From CAVVSD01 sp963750895 (lineage in GTDB: Bacteria > Actinomycetota > Thermoleophilia > Solirubrobacterales > Solirubrobacteraceae): a stretch of DNA of 64,000 bases. Below the pieces are notes generated by a model. That model was not told the origin of the DNA. It was given only the letters and a program-made list of their open reading frames with translations, and did no database searches. Each line of letters begins with the position of its first letter. Positions within the stretch are counted from its first letter, which is position 1. Positions 1 to 7,830 of the stretch are shown here, piece by piece. The DNA lies in contig CAVVSD010000008.1 of NCBI GenBank assembly GCA_963750895.1, positions 1,426,001 through 1,490,000 on the forward strand, read 5' to 3'. The position numbers and the translations under genes are program-made.

Positions 1-6
1 GGGGGG

Positions 7-1332
7 TCAAGGCCGTAGCTGACGGACGTCCGCGGGGGTCGCGGACTCCGGGACGTCCACGACGGCGCCGTCGTCGAGCCCGAACAGCTCGCGGGCGAGC
101 TGCAGGCGGCCGTGGCGCTGCTGCTCGGCCAGCGTGCGCAGCCGCAGCGTCGGCTCGTGCAGGATGCGGTTCGTCACCGCGCGGGCGATCGCCTCGACGC
201 GGGCGAGATCGCGCTCGGACGCCGACTCCCAGCGGCCGGCGTTCTCGGAGAGGACCTGGTCGACGATCTCCGTCGCGTGCTCGCGCAGCGCGGCGATGGT
301 CGGCCGCACGGCGAGCGTCCCGAGCCACTCGGCGAAGCGCATGATCTCCGCCTCGACGATCTCCTCCGCGCGACCCGACTCGGCCTCGCGGCCGGTCGCC
401 GTGCGCTGCACGACCGCCTCGAGGTCGTCGATGTCGCGCAGGATCACGCCCTCCAGCGATCCGCACGCGGGATCGATGTCGCGCGGGACGGCGATGTCGA
501 CGAGCAGCAGCGGGCGGCCCTTGCGCTCGGCCATGACGAGCTCGAGCTCCTCGATCCCGACGATCGGGTGCGGCGAGGAGGTCGATGCCACCACGATGTC
601 GGCGCGCTCGAGCAGGCCGGGCAGCTCGTCGAAGGAGGCGACGCTGCCGCCGAAGCGGTCGGCCAGCGCGCGGGCACGGTCGGCGCGGCGGTTGGCGACG
701 AGGAAGGTCGCGACGCCGCGGTCGTGCAGCGCGCGGGCGACGAGCTCGCTCGTGTCCCCGGCGCCGATGATCACGACGTTGCGGGACCGGAGCTCACCGA
801 GGGCGTCCTCGGCGAGGGCGACGGCGACCGAGGCCACCGATGCGCGTCCCGCGCCGATCGCCGTCTCGGTCCGCACCCGCTTGCCGGCCTGCAGGGCGGC
901 GGTGAAGAGGCGGTTCGTCAGCGGGCCGGTGGTGCCCGCTGCGAGCGCGTGCTCGTAGGCGCGCTTGACCTGGCCCTGGACCTCGGCCTCGCCGAGCACC
1001 ATCGACTCCAGGCCGGCGGTGACGCGGAAGAGGTGGCGCGCGGCGTCGCAGTTGCGGGGCGCGTACATGACCTCGGCGAGCTCGGTCGGGCGCAGGTCGC
1101 CCTTCTGGGTGAGCAGCCCGATGACCGCCGTCTCGGCGGCGACGGGCTCGTCGACGACGACGGAGACCTCCATGCGGTTGCAGGTGGAGATGACCACCGC
1201 CTCCTGCACGCTGGGGTGGCTCTGCAGCTGCTGGAGCACCTCGGGGATCCGCGCCTCGGTGAGCGACAGCCGCTCGCGCAGCTCGACGGGCGCCGTCTTG
1301 TACGAGACGCCCATGGTGATGAGCTCGCTCAC
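7..1332 (-). CDS. hemA: Glutamyl-tRNA reductase (HemA)
   Basis: This enzyme reduces glutamyl-tRNA(Glu) with NADPH to glutamate-1-semialdehyde, the first committed step of C5-pathway tetrapyrrole synthesis. The 441-residue product has the family length. The catalytic cysteine lies in VISTCNRMEV (Cys51), the GLESMVLGEAEVQGQVK block spans about 107-123, and a Rossmann segment (VVIIGAGDTSELV) begins near 186, followed by the helical dimerisation domain. It starts at a GTG and is the last gene of the operon visible here, downstream of ccmABC. The grouping couples heme supply to cytochrome c assembly. The stop codon lies six bases from the window edge, so the next gene of the operon cannot be seen. 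Confidence 0.96.
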   Translation of the reverse strand: MSELITMGVSYKTAPVELRERLSLTEARIPEVLQQLQSHPSVQEAVVISTCNRMEVSVVVDEPVAAETAVIGLLTQKGDLRPTELAEVMYAPRNCDAARHLFRVTAGLESMVLGEAEVQGQVKRAYEHALAAGTTGPLTNRLFTAALQAGKRVRTETAIGAGRASVASVAVALAEDALGELRSRNVVIIGAGDTSELVARALHDRGVATFLVANRRADRARALADRFGGSVASFDELPGLLERADIVVASTSSPHPIVGIEELELVMAERKGRPLLLVDIAVPRDIDPACGSLEGVILRDIDDLEAVVQRTATGREAESGRAEEIVEAEIMRFAEWLGTLAVRPTIAALREHATEIVDQVLSENAGRWESASERDLARVEAIARAVTNRILHEPTLRLRTLAEQQRHGRLQLARELFGLDDGAVVDVPESATPADVRQLRP

Positions 1333-1561
1333 GTGGGAGCCCTCCCCGACCGGCAGATGCTCGCCCGCGAGACGCGGTCTTCGCCTCTGCGCTGCTCGTC
1401 GCGCACGCGTCGGCGAGCTCGCGGTTGAGCTCCGTGAGGTCGCGCTCCAGCCTGCTCAGCCGCCCCGACATGATCGCGACGTAGATGAGCAGCAGCGCGA
1501 GGAACACGAGGTAGGCGGCTGCGACGTACTTGCCGGCTTCGTCGAGGGGAAGCGCCGGCAT
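1329..1561 (-). CDS. CcmD-like small membrane protein, 3' end unclear
   Basis: The product begins MPALPLDEAGKYVAAAYL and has one hydrophobic helix (about residues 12-31) followed by a charged coiled stretch (SRLERDLTELNREL), the layout of CcmD-type peptides that accompany CcmABC in heme export. The ATG overlaps the ccmC stop by one base (TGATG). The frame has no stop before hemA: read literally it runs deep into hemA to about 794. A TGA overlapping the hemA GTG (1329-1331) exists in another frame, so one indel in 1333-1420 would give a normal protein of about 77 residues. I give that boundary as the likely end; it is an inference. Confidence 0.45.
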
Positions 1562-2283
1562 CAGAGCATGGGGGCCGCGCTGCGCCGCGGCAGCGCATCG
1601 TCGTCGCCGAGGAGCCGCAGGCGCAGCGCGCGCACCTGGGCACCGGCGCTCTTGGACGCCATCTCGTACTTCCAGAGGGTCACGAACAGCAGCGCCATCC
1701 CGACGAGGGCGATGAGGAACGTCAGCATCATCTCGCCGGGCATCCCGCCGGTCGTGGTCCCCAGCGTGCGCGGGTGCACGTAGGACTGCGCCATGCGGAC
1801 GACCGCGAAGTTGATCGGCACGAACGCGCCCGCGACGACCGCGAACACGGAGGCGTACCGCGCCTGGCGCTCACGGTCCTCGATCGAGAAGCGCAGCACC
1901 TGGTAGGTCGCGTACAGCAGGAACACGATGAGGAACGAGACGAGCATCGGCTCGTCCCACAGCCACCAGTGCCCCCACGACGCCTTGGCCCAGATCGCGC
2001 CCGTGATGAGCACGCCGCAGGCCAGGATCTGCGAGAGGTGGATCGCGACGTAGGCCCGCAGGTCCCACTTCCCGTCGCGGGTGCGCAGGTACATGAGCCC
2101 GGCGACCCCGCCGGCCACGAACCCACACAGCGCCACGATCGCCATCGGCACGTGCAGATAGAAGATCTTCTGCACGAACCCCTGGTCGGCCTCGTTCGGC
2201 GTCCAGAAGAAGACGAGCGCGTAGGCGGCGGTGAGGGTCAGGGCGGTGAGGAGGGCGAGGGTCCGCAGTCCCTTGCCGTGCAT
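1561..2283 (-). CDS. ccmC: Cytochrome c biogenesis / heme handling protein CcmC
   Basis: Multispanning membrane protein of 240 residues that binds and hands over heme during System I cytochrome c maturation. The tryptophan-rich signature WGHWWLWDEPM is at 103-113, flanked by His44 (FYLHVP) and a later periplasmic His in SYVHP, the expected heme ligands. At least six hydrophobic segments are visible. The start ATG overlaps the ccmB stop by one base and its stop overlaps the next ATG, so translation is probably coupled. Family knowledge gives the function; motif and operon position support it. Confidence 0.92.
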   Translation of the reverse strand: MHGKGLRTLALLTALTLTAAYALVFFWTPNEADQGFVQKIFYLHVPMAIVALCGFVAGGVAGLMYLRTRDGKWDLRAYVAIHLSQILACGVLITGAIWAKASWGHWWLWDEPMLVSFLIVFLLYATYQVLRFSIEDRERQARYASVFAVVAGAFVPINFAVVRMAQSYVHPRTLGTTTGGMPGEMMLTFLIALVGMALLFVTLWKYEMASKSAGAQVRALRLRLLGDDDALPRRSAAPML

Positions 2284-2957
2284 CAGTCCTCCAGCAGGTC
2301 GTCGAACACCGCGTATGCGATGGCTGCGAAGACAGCATCATAGAGCGCGAGTGTGATCAGCCAGCGCCCGGGCAGCGGCTCCGCGCCGCCCTGGGCCAGC
2401 AGTGGCGCCGTGGCCTCCACCGAGGCGATGACCACGGGGATGAGCAACGGCAGCGCGAGCAGCGGCACGATGAGGTCACGTGCGCGGGTCCGGATGCCGA
2501 TCGCGGACACGAGCACGCCGACGACGCAGATGCCCAGATCGCCGAGCAGCAGGATGAGGACGAGGCCGGGCAGCGCCTGCCAGAGCCCCGGCTCGAGGAG
2601 CAGGATCGCGAACGCGGGGACCGCGACGAGCTCGACGATCACGAGGTAGGTCATGAGGGCCAGCGCCTTGGCGACGTAGAGCGACGTCCGGTCGATCGGC
2701 GCGAGCAGGAAGCCGTCGAACCCGCCCTGCTCCTCCTCGGCCACGAACAGCCGGTTCAGCCCCAGCATCGCCGCGAAGAGGAACGACACCCACAGCACGC
2801 CGGCCGCGAGGTCGCCCTCGAGCGTCGGCTGGTCGAGCGCGAAGTGGAAGACGACGAGCGTCGTGACGCCGAAGATCGCCATCGCCGGGACGGACTCCCG
2901 CGTGCGCAGCTCCAGCAGCAGGTCCTTGCGCAGGATCGCGCCGACCGCGCGGACCAT
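2283..2957 (-). CDS. ccmB: Heme exporter permease CcmB
   Basis: Integral membrane subunit (224 residues, about six hydrophobic helices) of the CcmAB ABC transporter that releases heme from CcmC/CcmE. The N-terminal RKDLLLELRTRES and the cytoplasmic EEEQGGFDGFLLAPIDR segment are typical of the CcmB family. Its ATG overlaps the ccmA stop in a TGATG junction, and ccmC follows with the same junction. Length and topology are normal. Confidence 0.92.
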   Translation of the reverse strand: MVRAVGAILRKDLLLELRTRESVPAMAIFGVTTLVVFHFALDQPTLEGDLAAGVLWVSFLFAAMLGLNRLFVAEEEQGGFDGFLLAPIDRTSLYVAKALALMTYLVIVELVAVPAFAILLLEPGLWQALPGLVLILLLGDLGICVVGVLVSAIGIRTRARDLIVPLLALPLLIPVVIASVEATAPLLAQGGAEPLPGRWLITLALYDAVFAAIAYAVFDDLLED

Positions 2958-3640
2958 CAGGCGTAGAGCGCCGCGGCGTCGGCGGGCGCGACGTCGCGCG
3001 CCGGGGCGCAGATCGCAGGGCGCCCGCCGCGCAGCCCGAGCGCGAGGTCCGCGCCCGCCAGGCCGCCCGCGGGGTCGTGGCTCGTGACGACGCGGGTCCG
3101 GCCCGACGCGCGCCCGACGAGCGGCTCGAGCAGCGCGGTGGCGGCGGGGTCGAGGTTGGCGAGCGGCTCGTCGAGGAGCAGCAGCTCGGGGTCGTGCAGC
3201 ACCGCGCGCGCGGCCGCGACGCGCTGGACCATCCCGCGCGACAGCACGGCGACGGGGTCGTCCGCGCGCGCCGTCATCCCGACGGCGTCGAGGACCTCGT
3301 CGATGCGCGCGAGCGGCACGTCGTGCAGGCGCGCGTGGAAGCGCAGGTTCTCCCGCGGCGTCAGGTCGCGGTAGAGCATCGGCTCGTGCGCGAGCAGGCC
3401 GATGCGCCCGCGGACCGCCCAGCCCTCGTCGGGCAGCTCGCGCCCGAGGATCCGCGCGGTCCCCGCGTGCGGCCGCAGCAGCCCGGCCAGGATGCGCAGG
3501 AGCGTCGACTTGCCGGCGCCGTTCGGCCCGAGCACCACGAGCGTGGCGCCTTCCGGCACGGTCAGCGTGACGTCGCGGAGGGCGGTGCGCTCGCCGAAGC
3601 GGCGGCCGAGCCCCGCCAGCTCAATGGCCGGCTCGCCCAC
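2957..3640 (-). CDS. ccmA: Heme exporter ATP-binding protein CcmA
   Basis: ABC ATPase of 227 residues that powers CcmB. Walker A is GPNGAGKST (38-46), the signature LSRGMVQRV begins near 133 and Walker B LLLLDEP lies near 153-159. The GTG start at 3640 places the first codons inside the 3' end of the MogA-like gene (20-base overlap), consistent with operon packing. The short, alanine-rich C-terminus after the D-loop is common in CcmA. Assignment to CcmA rather than a generic ABC protein rests on the adjacent ccmB and ccmC. Confidence 0.92.
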   Translation of the reverse strand: MGEPAIELAGLGRRFGERTALRDVTLTVPEGATLVVLGPNGAGKSTLLRILAGLLRPHAGTARILGRELPDEGWAVRGRIGLLAHEPMLYRDLTPRENLRFHARLHDVPLARIDEVLDAVGMTARADDPVAVLSRGMVQRVAAARAVLHDPELLLLDEPLANLDPAATALLEPLVGRASGRTRVVTSHDPAGGLAGADLALGLRGGRPAICAPARDVAPADAAALYA

Positions 3641-4103
3641 GGTCGCCGTGGATGAGCGCGACGGCGTGGCCCAGCGCGGGGCCGACGACGGGGAAGAGCT
3701 GCTCGATCGCCTTCGGGTTGCCGGGGAAGTTCAGGATGAGCGTGCGGCCCGCGGTGCCGCAGACCTCGCGGCTCGTCATCCCCATCGGCGTGTACTTGAG
3801 CGACTCCGCGCGCATCGCCTCCGCGAAGCCGGGGACCTCGCGGTCGATGACGAGCTGGGTGGCCTCGGGCGTCACGTCGTCCGGCGTCAGGCCGGTCCCG
3901 CCGGTCGTGAGGATGAGGTCGTAGGCCTGGTCGACGAAGTGGTGCAGGCGATCCTCGATGAGGCCGAGGTCGTCGGGCAGGACCTCCATCGCGTCGACGT
4001 CGGCGCCCGCCTCCTCGGCCATCCGCGCGAGCAGCTCGCCGGACGTGTCGTCCGCCTCGCGGCGCGACACGCGGTTGGAGATCGTCAGGACCGCGGTGCG
4101 CAT
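3621..4103 (-). CDS. MogA/MoaB-family molybdopterin adenylyltransferase-like protein
   Basis: A 160-residue protein of the MoCF-binding fold that adenylylates molybdopterin or acts late in molybdenum cofactor synthesis. TTGGTGLTPDDVTPEAT is the conserved GGTG loop, and the ELRAE-like FAEAMRAESLKYTPMGMTSR block and NFPGNPKAIE follow. The ATG at 4103 lies 11 bases after the stop of the siroheme-type gene, and the end overlaps ccmA. MogA and MoaB cannot be separated from sequence alone. A cofactor gene in a heme/cytochrome operon suggests joint supply for respiratory enzymes (inference). Confidence 0.85.
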   Translation of the reverse strand: MRTAVLTISNRVSRREADDTSGELLARMAEEAGADVDAMEVLPDDLGLIEDRLHHFVDQAYDLILTTGGTGLTPDDVTPEATQLVIDREVPGFAEAMRAESLKYTPMGMTSREVCGTAGRTLILNFPGNPKAIEQLFPVVGPALGHAVALIHGDRGRAGH

Positions 4104-4114
4104 GTCCCCGCCGC

Positions 4115-4852
4115 CTAGGCCGGCGCGTGGGTGCGCTGGGCGGCGCTGATGAGGTCGCGCACGGCGTTCACGTCGCCGTCGCGCAGGAGGGCCACGGGGT
4201 CCGGCTCCCCGTTGACGATCGACTCGAAGAACTCCTTGCGGTCCTGGTACGTGGGCAGGGTGCCCTTCGCCCAGCCGCGGGCGTCGTTGAGCATGATCGC
4301 CAGGTCCGCGTACTCCTCGCCGAACAGCTCGGAGATCTCGCGCTTCATCCGCTTGGCCAGCGCCGGCGAGGCGCCCGCGGTGGAGATCGCGATGGCGAGC
4401 GGCCCGGTCCGGATGATCGCCGGGAGGATGAAGTTGCACAGCGGCGGGACGTCGACGACGTTCGCGAGCATCGCCCGCTTCTCCGCGTCGTGGTAGATGC
4501 GGATGTTCTGCTCGCTGTCGTCCGTCGCCGCGATGACGAGGAAGGACCCCTCGAGGTCGCTCGGCTCGTACTCGCGCTGCTCCCACCGGAGGGAGCCCTC
4601 GTCGGCGAGACGCTGCAGCTGCGGCTCGGCCTCGGGGGCGACGAGCACGACGTCGCCGTCGCACGCGAGCAGGCCCTCGACCTTCTCCAGGCCGATCTCC
4701 CCGCCGCCGACGACGAGGCACCGCCGGCCCCGCAGCCGCAGGCAGGCGATGTAGAACGGGGTGTCGAGCATGTCCCGTACGCAGGTCTGGTCGCAGATCC
4801 CGCGTCGGAACTGGCAGACGCACTCCTTACCGGCATAGGCCTGTGCTGGCAT
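4115..4852 (-). CDS. Precorrin-2 dehydrogenase/ferrochelatase-type protein (Met8/CysG N-domain)
   Basis: The NAD-binding region GRRCLVVGGGEIGLEKVEGLL, the NVVD-PPLCNFILPAI segment and the AISTAGASPALAKRMKREI helix match the siroheme synthase N-domain, which oxidises precorrin-2 and can insert iron. From the ATG at 4852 the protein has 245 residues; from the ATG at 4771 it has 218. I prefer 4852 because a possible -10 (TATCGT or TCTATG) sits directly upstream, which would make the transcript leaderless. The extra N-terminus carries four cysteines (CVCQFRRGICDQTC) not typical of the family. It is the first gene of the heme/cytochrome operon. Confidence 0.85.
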   Translation of the reverse strand: MPAQAYAGKECVCQFRRGICDQTCVRDMLDTPFYIACLRLRGRRCLVVGGGEIGLEKVEGLLACDGDVVLVAPEAEPQLQRLADEGSLRWEQREYEPSDLEGSFLVIAATDDSEQNIRIYHDAEKRAMLANVVDVPPLCNFILPAIIRTGPLAIAISTAGASPALAKRMKREISELFGEEYADLAIMLNDARGWAKGTLPTYQDRKEFFESIVNGEPDPVALLRDGDVNAVRDLISAAQRTHAPA

Positions 4853-4888
4853 CGTCCATAGACGATAGACGCCCGTACATGACAAGAG
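4853..4888. promoter_or_regulatory. Divergent promoter region, siroheme-type gene / MpaB gene
   Basis: Only 36 bases separate the two divergent starts. On the minus strand TTGTCA is followed 17 bases later by TCTATG, four bases before the ATG at 4852; TATCGT overlaps it. The direct repeat ATAGACG occurs twice in tandem on the plus strand (about 4857-4871). The plus-strand gene has only a weak AAGAG in front of its ATG. Promoter calls are by eye. Confidence 0.4.
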
Positions 4889-5689
4889 ATGAGCACGTCC
4901 TACTTCACAGATGATTCGATGCTGCGGCGGGTGATCCGCGAGACCGTCGTCGCGTTCTCCGCACCCCGCACGCTGCTCATGCAGGCGGCGCACCCCGTGG
5001 CGTTCGCCGGCTTCTTCGCGCACACGGGCTCGCTGGCCGACCCCTACGCCCGCCTGCGGCGCACGGCGGAGGTCATGGACCTCGTGGCCTGGGGCCCGCG
5101 CGAGGAGGCCGACGCGGCGACCGCCCGGGTCCGCGCCGTGCACGCGAAGGTGCGCGGCGTGCTGGCCGAGGACGCCGGCCCGTGGCCCGCGGGGACGCCC
5201 TACGCCGCCGACGACCCCGAGCTGCTCCTGTGGATCCTCGCGACCCTCATGGACTCCGCGTCGCTCGTGTACGGGCGCTACGTCGCGCGCCTGTCCCCGT
5301 CCGAGCTCGACGCGCTGTGGGCCGACTACCGCGTGGTCGGCCGCCTGTTCGGCCTGGCCGACGACGAGATGCCGGCCGACCACGCGGAGTTCCGCGACTA
5401 CATGCGCGAGATGCTCCTGTCCGGGGACCTCCACGTGACCGCCGAGGCGCGCGAGCTCGCGACCCGCATCGTGTTCCGCCCGCCGGTGCCGCCCGCGGCC
5501 ATCCCGCTGCGCGAGCTCGTCAACCAGGCGACCATCGGCTGGCTGCCGCCGACGCTGCGCCGCCAGTACCGGTTCTTCTGGGATCCCCTCCGCGCCGCCG
5601 CGCTGCGCGGGGGCGCCGAGTCGATGAAGCGCCTCGTCGTGCCGCTCGCGCCGGAGAAGCTGCGGCTCATCCCGCAGGCGCGCGCCTGA
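4889..5689 (+). CDS. MpaB-family (DUF2236) oxygenase-like protein
   Basis: A 266-residue protein of the DUF2236 family, which includes latex-clearing proteins and mycobacterial MpaB-type heme oxygenases. The N-terminal RETVVAFSAPRTLLMQAAHPVAFAG, the SLADPYARLRRTAEVM segment and the RVRAVHAKVRG region with conserved His are the family hallmarks; a helical C-terminal bundle ends RLVVPLAPEKLRLIPQ. The substrate is unknown. It stands alone, divergent from the heme operon and convergent with the decayed kinase. The neighbouring heme genes are suggestive for a heme-using enzyme but prove nothing. Confidence 0.8.
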   Translation: MSTSYFTDDSMLRRVIRETVVAFSAPRTLLMQAAHPVAFAGFFAHTGSLADPYARLRRTAEVMDLVAWGPREEADAATARVRAVHAKVRGVLAEDAGPWPAGTPYAADDPELLLWILATLMDSASLVYGRYVARLSPSELDALWADYRVVGRLFGLADDEMPADHAEFRDYMREMLLSGDLHVTAEARELATRIVFRPPVPPAAIPLRELVNQATIGWLPPTLRRQYRFFWDPLRAAALRGGAESMKRLVVPLAPEKLRLIPQARA

Positions 5690-5712
5690 CCCGTCCCCGA
5701 GGGGCCTTTGAG

Positions 5713-7830
5713 CCGGTCCGCGGCCGCATACGCGTTGGCATTCGCCGCGCAGCGGCGGGTCTCCCAGGTCCCGCTCTGGGCGGTCGACGTGTCGCAGGAG
5801 GCGTACCCGACGGCGAAGCGTCCCGCGCGGTACCGTGGCGCCGCAGCACGACCCGGATGGCCTCTGCCATCTCGCGCTGGCCGGCGCTCGTCGGTCCCTG
5901 GAGCAGGAGGTCGGAGGCGATGACGACGTCCGGCTTCGCGCCGCCGCTCTCGACGTCCCCGCAGGCGGACGGGGGCAGGCTGCCGTCGCGCGGGGCGCCG
6001 GCGACGCTGACCCAGGCGGCGCCGGAACCCGCGGCGAGCGCCTGGGGCGCGCCGATGCGGTCGGTGGCGGTCACGCGGTTCGTCCGCGGGTCGATGCGCG
6101 AGATCCGCCCGTCGACGTACGTCGCCGCCCACAGCGCGCCGTCCCCGAACGCGAGGTAGCTCACGCCAGGTCCGACGTCGATGGTCCGTGTCAGCGGATC
6201 CGGCCCCGGATCGATGCGCCACACCAGACCCTCGTGCTCACCGGCGGCCCAGACGGCGCCGCGCACCCACGGCGATGCCGCGCAACGCGTTGGCACCGAC
6301 CCGGATGGTCTGTCCGACGCGGTTCGTCCGCGGGTCGATGCGGCTCACCTCGTCGTTGCTCCCGTTCACGAACCACACGCCGGCGTCGCCGGCGGCGATC
6401 GTGCTCGCCTCCGCCCGGACCGTCGCGACCACGCGCCCGGTGCGAGGGTCGAGCCGCGAGATCGAGCCGGCGGGGTCGACGGCCCACACGCCGCCGCCAC
6501 CCGACGGCTATCCCTGGGAAGCCGCCGCTGGGCCAGCCCTCGCCGTCGCCGCGGCGCACGCGCAGGCGGGTCGTGTGGGTCACCTTCGTCGTGCGGGGGT
6601 CGACGCGCGAGATCGCCACCGTGGCGTTGACGGACTCGCCGCCGCCTCTGCCGACCCAGACCGCCCCGGCTCCCGCGGCGATGTCGCTCGGGATGCCGCC
6701 GATCGAGAAGCGGCGCACCACCTCGTGGGTGTCGGGGTCGATCTTCGTCACGGTCCGCTCCTCGGTGTTCAGCGCCCAGATCGCGCCCTCCCCGACGGCG
6801 ACGTTGCTCGGCGGCGACGGCGCCTCCGTCAGCGACGCGAAGCGGCCCGTCGCGCCGTCGAACGAGGCGATCCCGCTCGCCTTCGACGGAGCCGGCTCGT
6901 CCTTGTCGCGGCTCAACGCGATCGCGGTGACCGCGACCGCCGCGGCGGCGACGACGGCGCCCGCGATCGCGGCGGTGCGCCGGATGCGCCGGATGCGCCG
7001 CGGGCGCGCGGGCACGGCGGGCTGCGCGCCGAAGCCGAGCGCGCCCCGCGCGGCGGCGACGAGCTCCGCGCAGGTCGCGTAGCGCACGTCGCGCTCCTTC
7101 GCGAGTCCGCGCCGCAGGACGTCGTCGACGGCCGGCATGCCGATGGGGGGCGGAGCCTCCTGCATGTGACCCCACAACGTCTCCGCCTCGGTTCGCCGGC
7201 GGAACGGCGGGGCGCCGGACAGCCCCTCGTGGAGCACGCAGGCCAACGAATACTCGTCGGCGCGTCCGTCCACGGGCTCGCCACGGATCTGCTCCGGGGC
7301 GAGGTACTCGAGCGTCCCCACGAGCTGCCCGCCGCCGGTCGAGTCCGCGGAGAGCTCCTTCGTGATGCCGAAGTCGGTCAGGTAGGCCTGGTCATCCTCG
7401 TCGAGGAGGATGTTCGCCGGCTTGACGTCGCGGTGGACGAGCCCGCGGCGGTGCGCGGCGTCGAGCGCGGACGCGATCTGATCGAGGATCCGCAGCAGCC
7501 GCCCGGCCTCCAGCCCCTGGGCGAGCGTCGCCTTCAGGTCGCCTCCCTCGACGAGGCGCATCGCGAGGTAGAGCTGCCCGTCGTGCTCGCCGGCGTCGTA
7601 GATCGGGACCACGTGCGGGTGGTCGAGCGAGGCGGCGAGCGCGGCTCCCGGAGGAAGCGCCGGCGGAACCCCGGATCCTCCGCCATCTCCGGCGTGATGA
7701 GCTTCAGGGCGACCGGTCGTCCCAGCGCCGGGTCGACCGCGCGGTAGACGATCCCCATCCCGCCGTGCCCGAGGACCGACTCGACGCGCAGGCCCGCGAA
7801 CGTCGTTCCCGGGAGCAGCGGCGTGCTCAT
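5713..7830 (-). pseudogene. Decayed Ser/Thr kinase with beta-propeller and substrate-binding-protein domains
   Basis: Read across four frame breaks, this encodes an N-terminal Hanks-type kinase (VLGHGGMGIVYRAVD P-loop, HRDVKPANILLD catalytic loop, DFGITKE, APEQIRGE), a transmembrane helix after a basic stretch (RRIRRIRR), repeated beta-propeller blades (for example SRLDPRTGRVVATV, SRIDPRTNRVTATD), then the start of a branched-chain-amino-acid-type periplasmic binding domain (FAVGYASCDTSTAQSGTWE, CAANANAYAAAD). Breaks lie near 7645, 6500, 6261 and 5832, each fixed by one base. Similarity stops at about 5713, where the binding domain should continue for some 300 residues. Start ATG 7830 overlaps the regulator stop (ATGA). 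The truncation plus four breaks indicates a true pseudogene. Confidence 0.8.

Noticed and set aside
112..1428. 438-codon open frame opposite hemA
   Set aside because: hemA has all family motifs on the other strand; this is its shadow.
5690..5712. CCCCGAGGGG between the MpaB and kinase 3' ends considered as a terminator
   Set aside because: Only four pairs with a two-base loop; too weak to support.
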